Shown here: piece by piece, positions 16,291 to 24,244 of the stretch
How positions within the stretch are numbered: position 1 is the first letter of the stretch
How the letters are laid out: every line of letters starts with the position of its first letter
NCBI GenBank assembly: GCA_003168335.1
Contig: PMSM01000002.1
Span: 248,001 to 312,000, forward strand
Reading direction: 5' to 3'
Source: Blastocatellia bacterium
Lineage (GTDB): Bacteria; Acidobacteriota; Blastocatellia; Pyrinomonadales; Pyrinomonadaceae
DNA length: 64,000 bases
The notes under the pieces: generated by a model
Database searches by the model: none
Seen by the model: only the letters and a program-made list of their open reading frames with translations
What the model was told of the DNA's origin: nothing
Translations under genes and position numbers: made by a program

Positions 16291-19161
16291 TTATTCTCTT
16301 TCCGGCAATTTATAAAACTCTCGCGCCGGTTTCAAGGGCCGCAGCATCCAGTAAGGCCGCCGGGTCCCATCCGGTGAATAATTGTCTGCCGGCCGTGTCT
16401 GCGCGAGCCATTTCCTGTAGACCTCGCGAGACTTCTCAGTATCGACATGAATGTCGCCATAGTTGTCAGTCGGTTCAGCTTGGCGCACGCGCACGGCCTG
16501 GTGCCAGCAGTGCATGCCCGAAATCGGATCAGGGTGAACAGGGAAAGTCAGGTTCTGATGCACGCCGACATCATTCCACCAGATGCGCAACGTGTCCGCA
16601 TCACTCGACTCGTAGGGGCCAGCTCCACGCTCACGCTTCAACCCCCACTCGTCGCCTTCATGATCCAGCCTGACAGTGGCCATCATTTGTTTTTGCCCAT
16701 TCTCATGCGTCTTCCATCGCCCCATGTGATGGCTGCAGGCCACGATGCCGGGCTTGATGCCTTCATTGACCCATGCCTTCACGACGAAATAACCAATCTC
16801 AGTTTCCACCCGCACCAGATCGCCGGTGCGCACGCCCAACTTCGCCGCGTGGCTCGTATGCAGCCAGAGCGGATTTGTGTGCGCGATTTCATTCAGCCAC
16901 TTCGCATTCGCGCTACGCGTGTGAATCTGAATCGGTAGACGAAATGTCGAGATCAAAATCGTCTGATCTTCTTCGAGATTATCAGGATGTACATGGCTCT
17001 TGATGTAAGTCGGAATCGCGTATTCATGCCAGCCCCAATCAGTCAGCGTTTTGGAAAAGAATTCGAGCCGGCCACTCGGAGTAGGGAAGCCGCGTTTGAT
17101 CTCTCCGTCAACTTTCACTCCGACAAGTCGACGACCATCCGCATCGCCATCGGGACTGGGAATTGGAACCACGTTTGGCGACGCAGGTTTCGCCGCCCGT
17201 GTGAACACACGACCAAAATGATCTTCGGCGACATCGTCGAGCTCTTCGCCTGGCACGGTCTCTTCATAGATCGCCCCGACTTTCCTGGCGATCTCAAACG
17301 AGCCGTAGCGCCGCATGTATTCGAGCGGTTTCAAATTCTCTTCAGCCGCCTTTTCAGGTAATCCCGGCACTGAGTTCTCAAAGATCCATCCGTAGTATTC
17401 ATCTACCCCGAGGCGCTCGCCAGGGTTTTTCTTGGATTCAACGAATTGGCGAATGCCAAGCGAGCCATCGCGATCGATGCGCCAGGTCAGCTCCATCCAG
17501 AATTCGTTTTCTTCCCAGACTTCGCCGGGGTTTACCTCACGGGTGTCGCTGATGTCTTCGCCGTTGCGTTGTCGCGCGGCGCGCATCACCGGTTGGCGAA
17601 AGCCGAGCCACTGCGAGTCGTGCGTTTCGTAAGAATGCAGATCGTGCCTCTCTGGGCCCAAACCCATGGGCAAGATGTAGTCCGCGAAGTACGACGTCTC
17701 GTTCCACACCGGCGTCAACGCGACATGACAGCCGATTAGTTTTTCGTCAGTCAGCGCTTCGATCCAGGAGAACCCGTCAGGATTTGTCCACACCGGGTTG
17801 TAGACACGGGTGAAGTAGGTGTCGAGGCGACCGCGCCCTTCCTTTAGAAAGTGCGGCAGCAGAAAAGACATCTCGTGCATCGCGAGCGGAAATTCCCGCG
17901 GCCAGGTTTTTTCGTTCCACATCTTCGGATGCGGCGGCGTGTAGATCGGCTTTGGCACAAACTTGTTCCACGCATTCGGAAACACTCCGCCTTCGGTGGC
18001 CACGGCGCCAAGCAAAGCGTTCAGCATGAACAGGCAGCGCGCGACTGACCAGCCATGGCTGATACCTGAAGTCGCGCTGCGCCAGTTGTGGCTCGAGAAA
18101 CGCGTGCCTGCCGTGGCTACCACCTTCGCGATTTCTTCGAGCGCGCTCGCTTCCACTCCTGATTCCGTCGCCGCGAACTCGAAGGTGTAAGACTTGTAAA
18201 GCTCCTTCAAAGCGCTTTCAAAATCTGCGAACTCACGATTACTCCCGTTTGCCTCTGACCTCTGATCTCCGATCTCTGACCTCTGTTCCAAATATTCTTC
18301 CCAGTTCCACCAACGCCGCACGAAATCGCGATTGTAAAGATTGTTTTGAATCAGGTAATTCGCGATTGATAACAGAATTGCAGCTTCCGATCCGGGATAA
18401 GGCGCGATGAAATGATCGGCGTGCGTCGCCGTGTTTGAGAGCCGCGTGTCAAAGACGATCAGCTTCGCGCCGCCCGTCTTGCCATCGATGATGCGCTGCG
18501 CGTGCGGATTGAAGTAATGACCTGACTCGAGGTGGGCGCTGATCAACAGAATGACTTTCGCATTCGCATGATCGGGGCTCGGTCGATCCAATCCCATCCA
18601 TAACTGATAACCTTCGCGCGCGCCCGAAGAGCAGATGTTCGTGTGCGAGTTGTGGCCGTCCACACCCCACGCCGCGAGAATGCGTTCAGTGAAACCGTCC
18701 TCGCCCGGCCGCCCGACGTGATACATGATTTCGTCGCGGCGATCTTCGACGATCGCTTTGCGGATGCGCGCGGCGATGTCGTCGAGTACGGTATCCCAAT
18801 CGACGCGTTCCCATTTTCCTTCGCCGCGTTTGCCCGCGCGCTTCAGCGGATAAAGAATGCGATCGGGATCGGTAATCTGATTCAGCGTCGCCGGCCCCTT
18901 CGCGCAGTTGCGTCCACGGCTCCCCGGGTTCTCAGGATTGCCTTCGAACTTCTGGACCTGTCCGGTCTCTTTGTCGATGTAAGCGAGCAAACCACACGCC
19001 GACTCGCAGTTGAAACAAGTCGTCGGCACCAATGAATAATGCCGCTCCTTGCGCCGCGGCCAGGCCTGCGAATCCAGCTCAGTCCAATCATCCCAGCGTT
19101 CCTTGGGCGGAAACGCCGCGAGATGGATGCGCGAAGGACCGGGATAGAAAGTTTCACTCAT
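16291..19161 (-). CDS. Molybdopterin-dependent oxidoreductase, DMSO-reductase family, no Tat signal
   Basis: A 956-residue catalytic subunit. An N-terminal [4Fe-4S] motif (CFNCESAC, Cys49/52/56, plus Cys86) is followed by molybdopterin domains; NICSSGAREG places Cys177 where the Mo ligand sits in cysteine-ligated members such as polysulfide and thiosulfate reductases. The C-terminal dinucleotide-binding beta-barrel includes HTRSANAKWLNEI and LGVRTGDLVRVETEIG. Start: ATG at 19161, one base after the TIR gene stop; the frame upstream lies inside the TIR gene. There is no Tat signal, so the active site should face the cytoplasm. The probable electron-transfer partner is the FeS/NrfD fusion at 24245-25906. 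The substrate is unknown; the CstB-like neighbour suggests sulfur compounds. An EQRSEIGDQRSEAN stretch looks repeat-derived. Confidence 0.88.
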   Translation of the reverse strand: MSETFYPGPSRIHLAAFPPKERWDDWTELDSQAWPRRKERHYSLVPTTCFNCESACGLLAYIDKETGQVQKFEGNPENPGSRGRNCAKGPATLNQITDPDRILYPLKRAGKRGEGKWERVDWDTVLDDIAARIRKAIVEDRRDEIMYHVGRPGEDGFTERILAAWGVDGHNSHTNICSSGAREGYQLWMGLDRPSPDHANAKVILLISAHLESGHYFNPHAQRIIDGKTGGAKLIVFDTRLSNTATHADHFIAPYPGSEAAILLSIANYLIQNNLYNRDFVRRWWNWEEYLEQRSEIGDQRSEANGSNREFADFESALKELYKSYTFEFAATESGVEASALEEIAKVVATAGTRFSSHNWRSATSGISHGWSVARCLFMLNALLGAVATEGGVFPNAWNKFVPKPIYTPPHPKMWNEKTWPREFPLAMHEMSFLLPHFLKEGRGRLDTYFTRVYNPVWTNPDGFSWIEALTDEKLIGCHVALTPVWNETSYFADYILPMGLGPERHDLHSYETHDSQWLGFRQPVMRAARQRNGEDISDTREVNPGEVWEENEFWMELTWRIDRDGSLGIRQFVESKKNPGERLGVDEYYGWIFENSVPGLPEKAAEENLKPLEYMRRYGSFEIARKVGAIYEETVPGEELDDVAEDHFGRVFTRAAKPASPNVVPIPSPDGDADGRRLVGVKVDGEIKRGFPTPSGRLEFFSKTLTDWGWHEYAIPTYIKSHVHPDNLEEDQTILISTFRLPIQIHTRSANAKWLNEIAHTNPLWLHTSHAAKLGVRTGDLVRVETEIGYFVVKAWVNEGIKPGIVACSHHMGRWKTHENGQKQMMATVRLDHEGDEWGLKRERGAGPYESSDADTLRIWWNDVGVHQNLTFPVHPDPISGMHCWHQAVRVRQAEPTDNYGDIHVDTEKSREVYRKWLAQTRPADNYSPDGTRRPYWMLRPLKPAREFYKLPERE
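18241..18290. repeat. Repeat-derived in-frame insert in the molybdopterin oxidoreductase gene
   Basis: Bases 18241-18290 consist of alternating CTCTGACCTCTG and ATCTCCGATCTCTG units, quite unlike the rest of the gene, and encode EQRSEIGDQRSEANGS. This resembles a common intergenic repeat type built from GAGGTCAGAG units. It lies on a surface-like linker between NWEEYL and FADFESAL, and the reading frame is kept. Confidence 0.65.
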
Positions 19162-19162
19162 T

Positions 19163-20233
19163 CTACTTCGCCGCTCTCTTGGTTGTTGTCTTGCCTGCCT
19201 TTCGCGATCTCTTCTCTGATTTCTCCATAGCTCTGAAGAAGTACCTTTCGACAATATCTGGTAACTCTCGAACTATGACGTAACTTTCTTTATCACGCAT
19301 TTTATCGATGAATGGTCCGTGTCTCGTGAAATCGAGCGCCATCATCAAGGGTTTCATGGCATTTTGTATCTGCGTCTGGTTCCCACCTTTAATGGCCCTG
19401 TAAAACTCCATTCCAAGTTCGTGAAGCCAGGGCAATTCCTCGCGAAAGAGCCCGATAACAAAAAGCAATCCCGTTGGGTCATCAAAATCGCTAGACATGT
19501 GACGGAACTCGTCCATCATCATCATTGGATGAAGCCGATGACGTTTCCGACGCATTGGATCGAGTCTTCCCTCAATTCGCGAAGGTAAATCCTGAAACAT
19601 AACCTTCACTTCCTCGAACAACTTTGCGACCGATGTTTCATCAATCGCTTGTTGAGTTTCTTCGTTTGCGCTCTCTCCAAGCTTCTCAAGCACAGACTTG
19701 GCTTTCTCGGTAAAGCTACGAACCTGCATCGCAATCGCATCACGATCCGGTTCCGAATTCGGAATACGATCGACGAGCTGCATCACCAACTTAGTCAGAT
19801 CGTCCTCCTTAGCTTCGCAGTTTTGAAACTGCGCAAATGGTCCCGTTGCAGCGCGAGAAAGAGGAATGCCAAGCGCTATTCCGAAAACTGGCGTGCCCAG
19901 TTTTCCTTTCGCGACACCGGCTTCGTATAGTATCCAAGGGCGCTCAACGCTTCGCTGAGTTAACAGACAAACAACATCCGACGCGGTACTAAGCCTTTTC
20001 ATCAGCTCGGGGTACCACTCAGTTCCGTATTCGATTCCTTGGGATCCTTTTCGGTCCGACGAACGGAACGACTTCAGAACGCCAGCGCTAACGCTGCTCA
20101 ATAGTTTACTGAATGCTTCTGCAAGTTCGGCGTCGCGAGAGTCGTGGCTGATAAAAACCAATGAGCCTGTCTGCGAGGGCATTAGTTCGGCAGGTTCTTC
20201 TGGCTTAGCTTTCCTTTTTGTTGATGAGGCCAT
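19163..20233 (-). CDS. TIR-domain protein, probable NAD-consuming effector
   Basis: A 356-residue protein from the ATG at 20233, with GGAG 8 bases upstream; a longer frame from 20281 reaches back into the toxin gene. TIR domain at residues 24-150: LVFISHDSRDAELAEAF opens it, and WILYEAG puts Glu104 at the position of the catalytic glutamate of TIR NADases. The C-terminal 200 residues are helical with a MMMMDEFRHM segment and a lysine-rich tail (KRSRKAGKTTTKRAAK), not a recognised sensor domain. TIR NADases act in bacterial antiphage defence or cell suicide; no Thoeris ThsA, CBASS cyclase or Argonaute partner is nearby. It follows a ParE toxin gene by 29 bp and precedes the molybdoenzyme by one base. 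Confidence 0.82.
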   Translation of the reverse strand: MASSTKRKAKPEEPAELMPSQTGSLVFISHDSRDAELAEAFSKLLSSVSAGVLKSFRSSDRKGSQGIEYGTEWYPELMKRLSTASDVVCLLTQRSVERPWILYEAGVAKGKLGTPVFGIALGIPLSRAATGPFAQFQNCEAKEDDLTKLVMQLVDRIPNSEPDRDAIAMQVRSFTEKAKSVLEKLGESANEETQQAIDETSVAKLFEEVKVMFQDLPSRIEGRLDPMRRKRHRLHPMMMMDEFRHMSSDFDDPTGLLFVIGLFREELPWLHELGMEFYRAIKGGNQTQIQNAMKPLMMALDFTRHGPFIDKMRDKESYVIVRELPDIVERYFFRAMEKSEKRSRKAGKTTTKRAAK

Positions 20234-20262
20234 GGTCGTGCTCCAGTTCGTGTCGTTGAGAT

Positions 20263-20553
20263 CTAGACTCGATCCTCCCAATAATTCGGTTCGCGATGAA
20301 GATGCATCACCGCTAATATTCGAATCTCGTCAGTCTTTACTCGGTAAACAATACCGTAAAGAAAGGTTTTCAATGAACGGCGGCGAGTGTTTTGCGATAG
20401 CCGTTGCCAAGCGTTTGGAAAGTCGAGGATTCGCGAGATTGCCATTTCAGTCTCAGCGCGAAATCGGTTACCTAACTCCTCACGGATGTTGTCGTAGTAC
20501 TTCTCGACCTCTTCGAGTTCTTTCTCGGCGTGAGGGTGAAAGGAGTAGTTCAT
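20263..20553 (-). CDS. ParE/RelE-superfamily toxin
   Basis: A 96-residue protein beginning MNYSFHPHAEKELEEVEKYYD, with RRSLKTFLYGIVYRV, ILAVMHLHREPNYWEDR at the end: the compact fold and conserved HxxRxPxYW tail of the ParE-like group of type II toxins. Members poison gyrase or cleave mRNA; which applies here is unknown. Its ATG overlaps the antitoxin stop (ATGA), the usual arrangement. A homologous pair lies at 53394-53911. Confidence 0.87.
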   Translation of the reverse strand: MNYSFHPHAEKELEEVEKYYDNIREELGNRFRAETEMAISRILDFPNAWQRLSQNTRRRSLKTFLYGIVYRVKTDEIRILAVMHLHREPNYWEDRV

Positions 20554-20780
20554 CCCTTATATCGAGCGCGCAATCTATTCATCACTTCCTCGCCCGGAAT
20601 CGGCGTTACTACACCATCTTCTATTTCCTTGTCACGTCGCTCAGCCTCTTCCGCCCACAGCGCGTCAATCCTCTTCTGATCCTGAGCGTCCAGGCTTTCA
20701 AGCAGATGCTCCGCCAGCATCGCCCGAGTACCCGGAGGCAGAGACAAGGCGGCGCTAATTATTTCTTCGTAGGTGCTCAT
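20550..20780 (-). CDS. Addiction-module antitoxin (TIGR02574-like)
   Basis: A 76-residue helical protein from MSTYEEIISAALSLPPGTRAM; the block LSLPPGTRAMLAEHLLESLD followed by an acidic WAEEAERRDKEIEDG helix is the signature of the 'putative addiction module component' antitoxins that pair with ParE/RelE toxins. It overlaps the toxin gene by four bases. A longer frame starting at 20798 begins inside the preceding small gene and is less likely. Confidence 0.85.
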   Translation of the reverse strand: MSTYEEIISAALSLPPGTRAMLAEHLLESLDAQDQKRIDALWAEEAERRDKEIEDGVVTPIPGEEVMNRLRARYKG

Positions 20781-20943
20781 CGTTTCCTCCATCCACAATT
20801 ATCGTATCGAGCAGCTCAGCATAAACATCGTCTTCGCAATTGTCCCAGATTGCAGCGAGCGATGGTTCGCTGGCCTTTAACCAGAAATCGTCGCAGGCAG
20901 CGGAAGACTCACATGGGCGGACGTTAGGCTGCGACTTGTTCAT
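20755..20943 (-). CDS. Small conserved protein, putative antitoxin-like
   Basis: A 62-residue protein from the ATG at 20943 (MNKSQPNVRP). Its core, DFWLKASEPSLAAIWDN followed by EDDVYAELL, is a short pattern I associate with small proteins found next to toxin or DUF2283 genes, but I cannot name the family. It overlaps both neighbours, DUF2283 upstream by 20 bp and the antitoxin downstream by 26 bp, which suggests translational coupling across the run. Confidence 0.6.
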   Translation of the reverse strand: MNKSQPNVRPCESSAACDDFWLKASEPSLAAIWDNCEDDVYAELLDTIIVDGGNDEHLRRNN

Positions 20944-21121
20944 AGGAAAAGCGCGGGATGTCTGCACGCTGACTGGCGTGCTCGACCGTAATGCCGCAGA
21001 TGTTGCCGCTCTGATCGAGATCCAAGACGGTGTTCTCGTCCAAATCTTTCGATTCGGCTACTTCGGCTGCCTTGAACTCGATATAGAGCGTGTCAGTGTC
21101 CTGAAAATATTTGACGTTCAT
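20924..21121 (-). CDS. DUF2283 family protein
   Basis: A 65-residue protein with the DUF2283 signature: MNVKYFQDTDTLYIEF, then a DENTVLDLDQSGNICGITVEHAS block. Family members are small beta-rich proteins, often next to DUF4258 toxins, and are suspected antitoxins. No DUF4258 gene is present here; the partner may be the overlapping 62-residue protein. It is the first gene of the tightly packed run that ends in the TIR and molybdoenzyme genes. Confidence 0.8.
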   Translation of the reverse strand: MNVKYFQDTDTLYIEFKAAEVAESKDLDENTVLDLDQSGNICGITVEHASQRADIPRFSYEQVAA

Positions 21122-21324
21122 GGTGTAAATGATCGGTCAAAGAAAGCGTTGTGAACAGTCTGTCACGAAACGTAAGCCTGCGTCAGTCTAACATGCGTCG
21201 CAAGCAGCATATAGCATTGCATCGAGGCCGTTTCACGTCGGCGGCATTGGCGCAATTCCGGGTTGAGCGTTTGACCCGGTCGCTACTGCTTCCGGTTCTG
21301 ACCCTTTCCATTTGCATTCACTGC

Positions 21325-22317
21325 TCACTTCGGCAATGCCTGAACTTTCGCAATCGTCGTGAAGTACACCTGTGTCTTGTCAACGGCCAGGTAATGGTTC
21401 CATGAATCTGCACCCCGATCGAGGGTCACGGGCTCGCCACCGCTCGTGGCGATCTTGCGCAGGGCATAGTTGCTCGCCGACTCGCGGTCAAAGTAATAGA
21501 TGTGATCGTCAGCGGCAACAAACTCCATCACCTCACTGATACTCGGCGCCAGTTTGGTGGGCTCGCCGCCTTTCTTCGAGATCTTCATCAGCACCCAGTT
21601 ATTGCTGTTGTCCATCTGCGCATAGAAGAGATTCTCAGCGTCAGAAACCATATCCGACATCGGCCCCTTGTTCGGATTGCGATAGACGAACGTATCTGCG
21701 CCGCCCGTTTTCGGAGCTTTCCTGATGCCGGTGGCCGCGATCCAGTAAACAAAATCACGATCGACACAAAGCCCGCTGTACCCTTCTTGCCCGGTAGCAA
21801 GTTGTTTGGAACTGCCGCCTGTTTTTTTCGCGAACATTACGGGCAGGTTATGCGAGGCCGCGCCGCCCCAGACCAACCAGTAGATGTTCTCGTCATCGAC
21901 CACCATCTCGTCGGGCTTGCCGGGCGCGTCTGAGACGATGGTCTCACTTTCGCCACCCGTTTTCGGCACGCGATAGATGTGGCCAGGGTCGGACCAGTAC
22001 AAGAACTTTTCATCCACAGCCAGCGTTGCGCTGATAAAGTGCTCGCCGCCCTTGACCAGCACTGACACGCTCCCGTCTTTGAGCGAGATGCGGTTGACGT
22101 TGTTTGTGCCGGCCTCCTGAGCGGCTATCGTTCCGCCCGTGACGTAGAAAACGAATGAACCGTCGGAAAGGATCTTGGATGGATGGTCCTGGTTGTCAGA
22201 CAACACCCTGGCTTTCCAAACCGGTGATTTGCAAGCCAGGATACACGCCAGCAGCAGCGCCAGAGCCAACCATAGAGACAGGCGGCCCTGGTTATTTTGG
22301 GAAGCACATTTAGTCAC
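21325..22317 (-). CDS. Lipoprotein with beta-propeller repeats
   Basis: A 330-residue lipoprotein: the signal sequence LWLALALLLACILAC ends in a lipobox with the modified cysteine near residue 29. The rest consists of about six repeats of roughly 45 residues with the pattern 'YW- - -G-I-K-PKTGG-S- - L' (for example FLYWSDPGHIYRVPKTGGES and YWIAATGIRKAPKTGGAD), like the DUF5050/TolB-type propellers that bind peptides or act as scaffolds. The start is GTG at 22317, with GGAG six bases upstream. It is the last of three lipoprotein genes on this strand. Confidence 0.78.
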   Translation of the reverse strand: MTKCASQNNQGRLSLWLALALLLACILACKSPVWKARVLSDNQDHPSKILSDGSFVFYVTGGTIAAQEAGTNNVNRISLKDGSVSVLVKGGEHFISATLAVDEKFLYWSDPGHIYRVPKTGGESETIVSDAPGKPDEMVVDDENIYWLVWGGAASHNLPVMFAKKTGGSSKQLATGQEGYSGLCVDRDFVYWIAATGIRKAPKTGGADTFVYRNPNKGPMSDMVSDAENLFYAQMDNSNNWVLMKISKKGGEPTKLAPSISEVMEFVAADDHIYYFDRESASNYALRKIATSGGEPVTLDRGADSWNHYLAVDKTQVYFTTIAKVQALPK

Positions 22318-22434
22318 GCTAGTCTCCGCTCAAATTCCGGATCAGCGGTTTAGCTGAATACGCAAAGAACAACCGCTGTAGAGTTAAAGCGCGGAAGCAT
22401 CCCACGCAGGCAGTCCACGTGGGATGCCTGGACG

Positions 22435-22992
22435 TCATGACTTGAATATATCCGGGTTATCTTTCTGGAGTTTGTCGGCTTGCTCTGCCAGATCGTCCGC
22501 CTCTTTACTCAGCCTGTCGACGCGATCGGTGTTGGCGTTCGCCATGCTGATGAAACTCTCGCGGCTTTGGCTGTCAATCAAAGCTTGCGGGGTGCCTTTC
22601 GCGGTCTCGACCCACTCCGCGCGCTTGTCCCATTCTTTCATTTTGAGCGTCAGGTATTCCTTGAACTTGTCCTTGACCTTGAGCTTGCTGGCCTCTTCGT
22701 ACTTCTTGGACGCTTCCTTGCATTGTTCTTTGGCCTTGTCGTAAGCCGCGATCGCTTCTTTGGCAGTCGCCCGCGCGTCTGCCAGTTCGGCTACCGGGGT
22801 CTTAAGCATTTTCTGCTTCTTCTCTTCAGCGTCGGCCACATGTTTCTTGGCTTCCTTAACCGCCGAGTTGCCTTCATCGACAAGTTTGTTGGCCTTCTCC
22901 GTTTCATCGCCCGAACTGCACGCCAAAACGGCCACGACCAATATCAGCAACGCCATGACCGCGGTCCAGTAACGTTGGTTGTTCATCTTCAT
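22435..22992 (-). CDS. Coiled-coil lipoprotein
   Basis: A 185-residue lipoprotein. Signal sequence VMALLILVVAVLAC with a lipobox at VLAC, then an almost wholly helical, Lys/Glu/Ala-rich coiled coil (AVKEAKKHVADAEEKKQKM, and the like) with no recognisable domain. GGAG lies 8 bases before the ATG at 22992. Function unknown. It lies 117 bp from the propeller lipoprotein and 88 bp from the HEAT-repeat lipoprotein, all in one direction. Confidence 0.72.
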   Translation of the reverse strand: MKMNNQRYWTAVMALLILVVAVLACSSGDETEKANKLVDEGNSAVKEAKKHVADAEEKKQKMLKTPVAELADARATAKEAIAAYDKAKEQCKEASKKYEEASKLKVKDKFKEYLTLKMKEWDKRAEWVETAKGTPQALIDSQSRESFISMANANTDRVDRLSKEADDLAEQADKLQKDNPDIFKS

Positions 22993-23080
22993 CTGCTGTT
23001 CTCCTGTTCCAATTTAGTGTTTGACCTTCTTACGCAACATCCCACTACTCGCAATGCACGCGAAAACTTTCCGGCCGAGG

Positions 23081-24205
23081 TTAACCACCGTGCTCTTTTA
23101 ACCACTTTTTCGCAAACGCCACGGCGTCTGCGCCGCGGATGCGCCCCTCGAAATCGCTGATCGGATTTTTGCCGTTGTTCATGAAACTCAGCATGTATTC
23201 GCACTCGTCCTGTTCTGAACTCACTTCCGGCTTTCGGCGCGGGTCGGTGCTGAGGTTGCCTGTCCCGATCTCGTCGATGCAAACATGAACAAACTCGGAG
23301 TTCGGTTCCTGCTTGATCCCCCACACCCAACGGCTAAAAACGCTGAAGCCCTCATCGCGAATCTTACTTTTTCCGCGCACCAGCACGAACAGAAACTTTG
23401 TCAGGATCGGATCCGGCGTCGTGAACAACGCCAGGTTGTCGAAGAAGTGCAGATAAAGTGTATCGCGAGCTTCCTTCAAATTCTCAATGGCCTTGACCAC
23501 GACTTTGGCGGCGTTGGCATCGTTCGTGCGAATAAGCGACTTGGCGAGAGAGATGAACGTGTCTTCGTCCTTCTCTCTACTGATCATCTCAGTCAGGCGC
23601 GGCAGCAATTCGCGAATGTCATCCGGCAGCAGACCGCTGACCGCCGCGGCGCGCACCTTGCCGTCCGCGTGATCGAGATACTTGCGCGCCAGCTCGCGAA
23701 TGCCGGGATAGTTTGACAAGGCGCCGGCGCGTAAACCAACCGAGAGCGTGTCCGGATCCTTGCCCCCCAGCGCTTCCTTGATCATGTCGGGGCGTTTGCC
23801 CGCCAGCTCGGGTTCTTTCTCCAGCAGATCATCCATCAGGATCGCCCAAACACCGACGTCCTTTGTTTCCAGCAGAGCTTTATGTTGCAGTTCAACCGCG
23901 TTGCCTTTGATCGTTGAAATCAGCAGCCGCGCGGCGTTGCGCCGTTTGTTCTCACTCGAGCTGCTGGTCGCTTCATAGATGTACTGCACTTCCTCTGCCT
24001 TCACTGAACCATGATCGCGCAGCGCTTCGCTGGCGTCGCGCTTTGTCGTAGCCTCAAGGATCCGATCGATATCAGGATTCGACGAGCCGCAGCCAAGGAC
24101 CGCGCTGATCAGAATTACCAGAGCCAGCGTCATGGTTGAGAACGATGCGCGCCGGAGAGGTCCGATGCTTAACTCAAGATGCGATGCTGGTCGGTCAACT
24201 TTCAT
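23081..24205 (-). CDS. HEAT-repeat lipoprotein
   Basis: A 374-residue protein. The N-terminus has basic residues (LRRASFS), a hydrophobic stretch (TLALVILISAVLGC) and a lipobox cysteine followed by GSSNPD, so it should be lipid-anchored. The rest is made of alternating helix pairs such as LRAGALSNYPGIRELARKYLD and VRAAAVSGLLPDDIRELLPR, a HEAT/Armadillo-like solenoid that would bind another protein. ATG at 24205 is used; the frame six bases longer starts with TTG. Partner unknown; it lies directly downstream of the FeS/NrfD gene with a 39 bp gap. Confidence 0.75.
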   Translation of the reverse strand: MKVDRPASHLELSIGPLRRASFSTMTLALVILISAVLGCGSSNPDIDRILEATTKRDASEALRDHGSVKAEEVQYIYEATSSSSENKRRNAARLLISTIKGNAVELQHKALLETKDVGVWAILMDDLLEKEPELAGKRPDMIKEALGGKDPDTLSVGLRAGALSNYPGIRELARKYLDHADGKVRAAAVSGLLPDDIRELLPRLTEMISREKDEDTFISLAKSLIRTNDANAAKVVVKAIENLKEARDTLYLHFFDNLALFTTPDPILTKFLFVLVRGKSKIRDEGFSVFSRWVWGIKQEPNSEFVHVCIDEIGTGNLSTDPRRKPEVSSEQDECEYMLSFMNNGKNPISDFEGRIRGADAVAFAKKWLKEHGG

Positions 24206-24244
24206 TTGCAATCCGCGTGAGCCTTAAGCAGCTTGCGCTACAGA

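Noticed and set aside
19163-20233. Thoeris or CBASS system around the TIR gene
   Set aside because: No ThsA-like SIR2 or SLOG effector, no cyclic-nucleotide synthase and no Argonaute gene is within the window; only an isolated TIR effector can be claimed.
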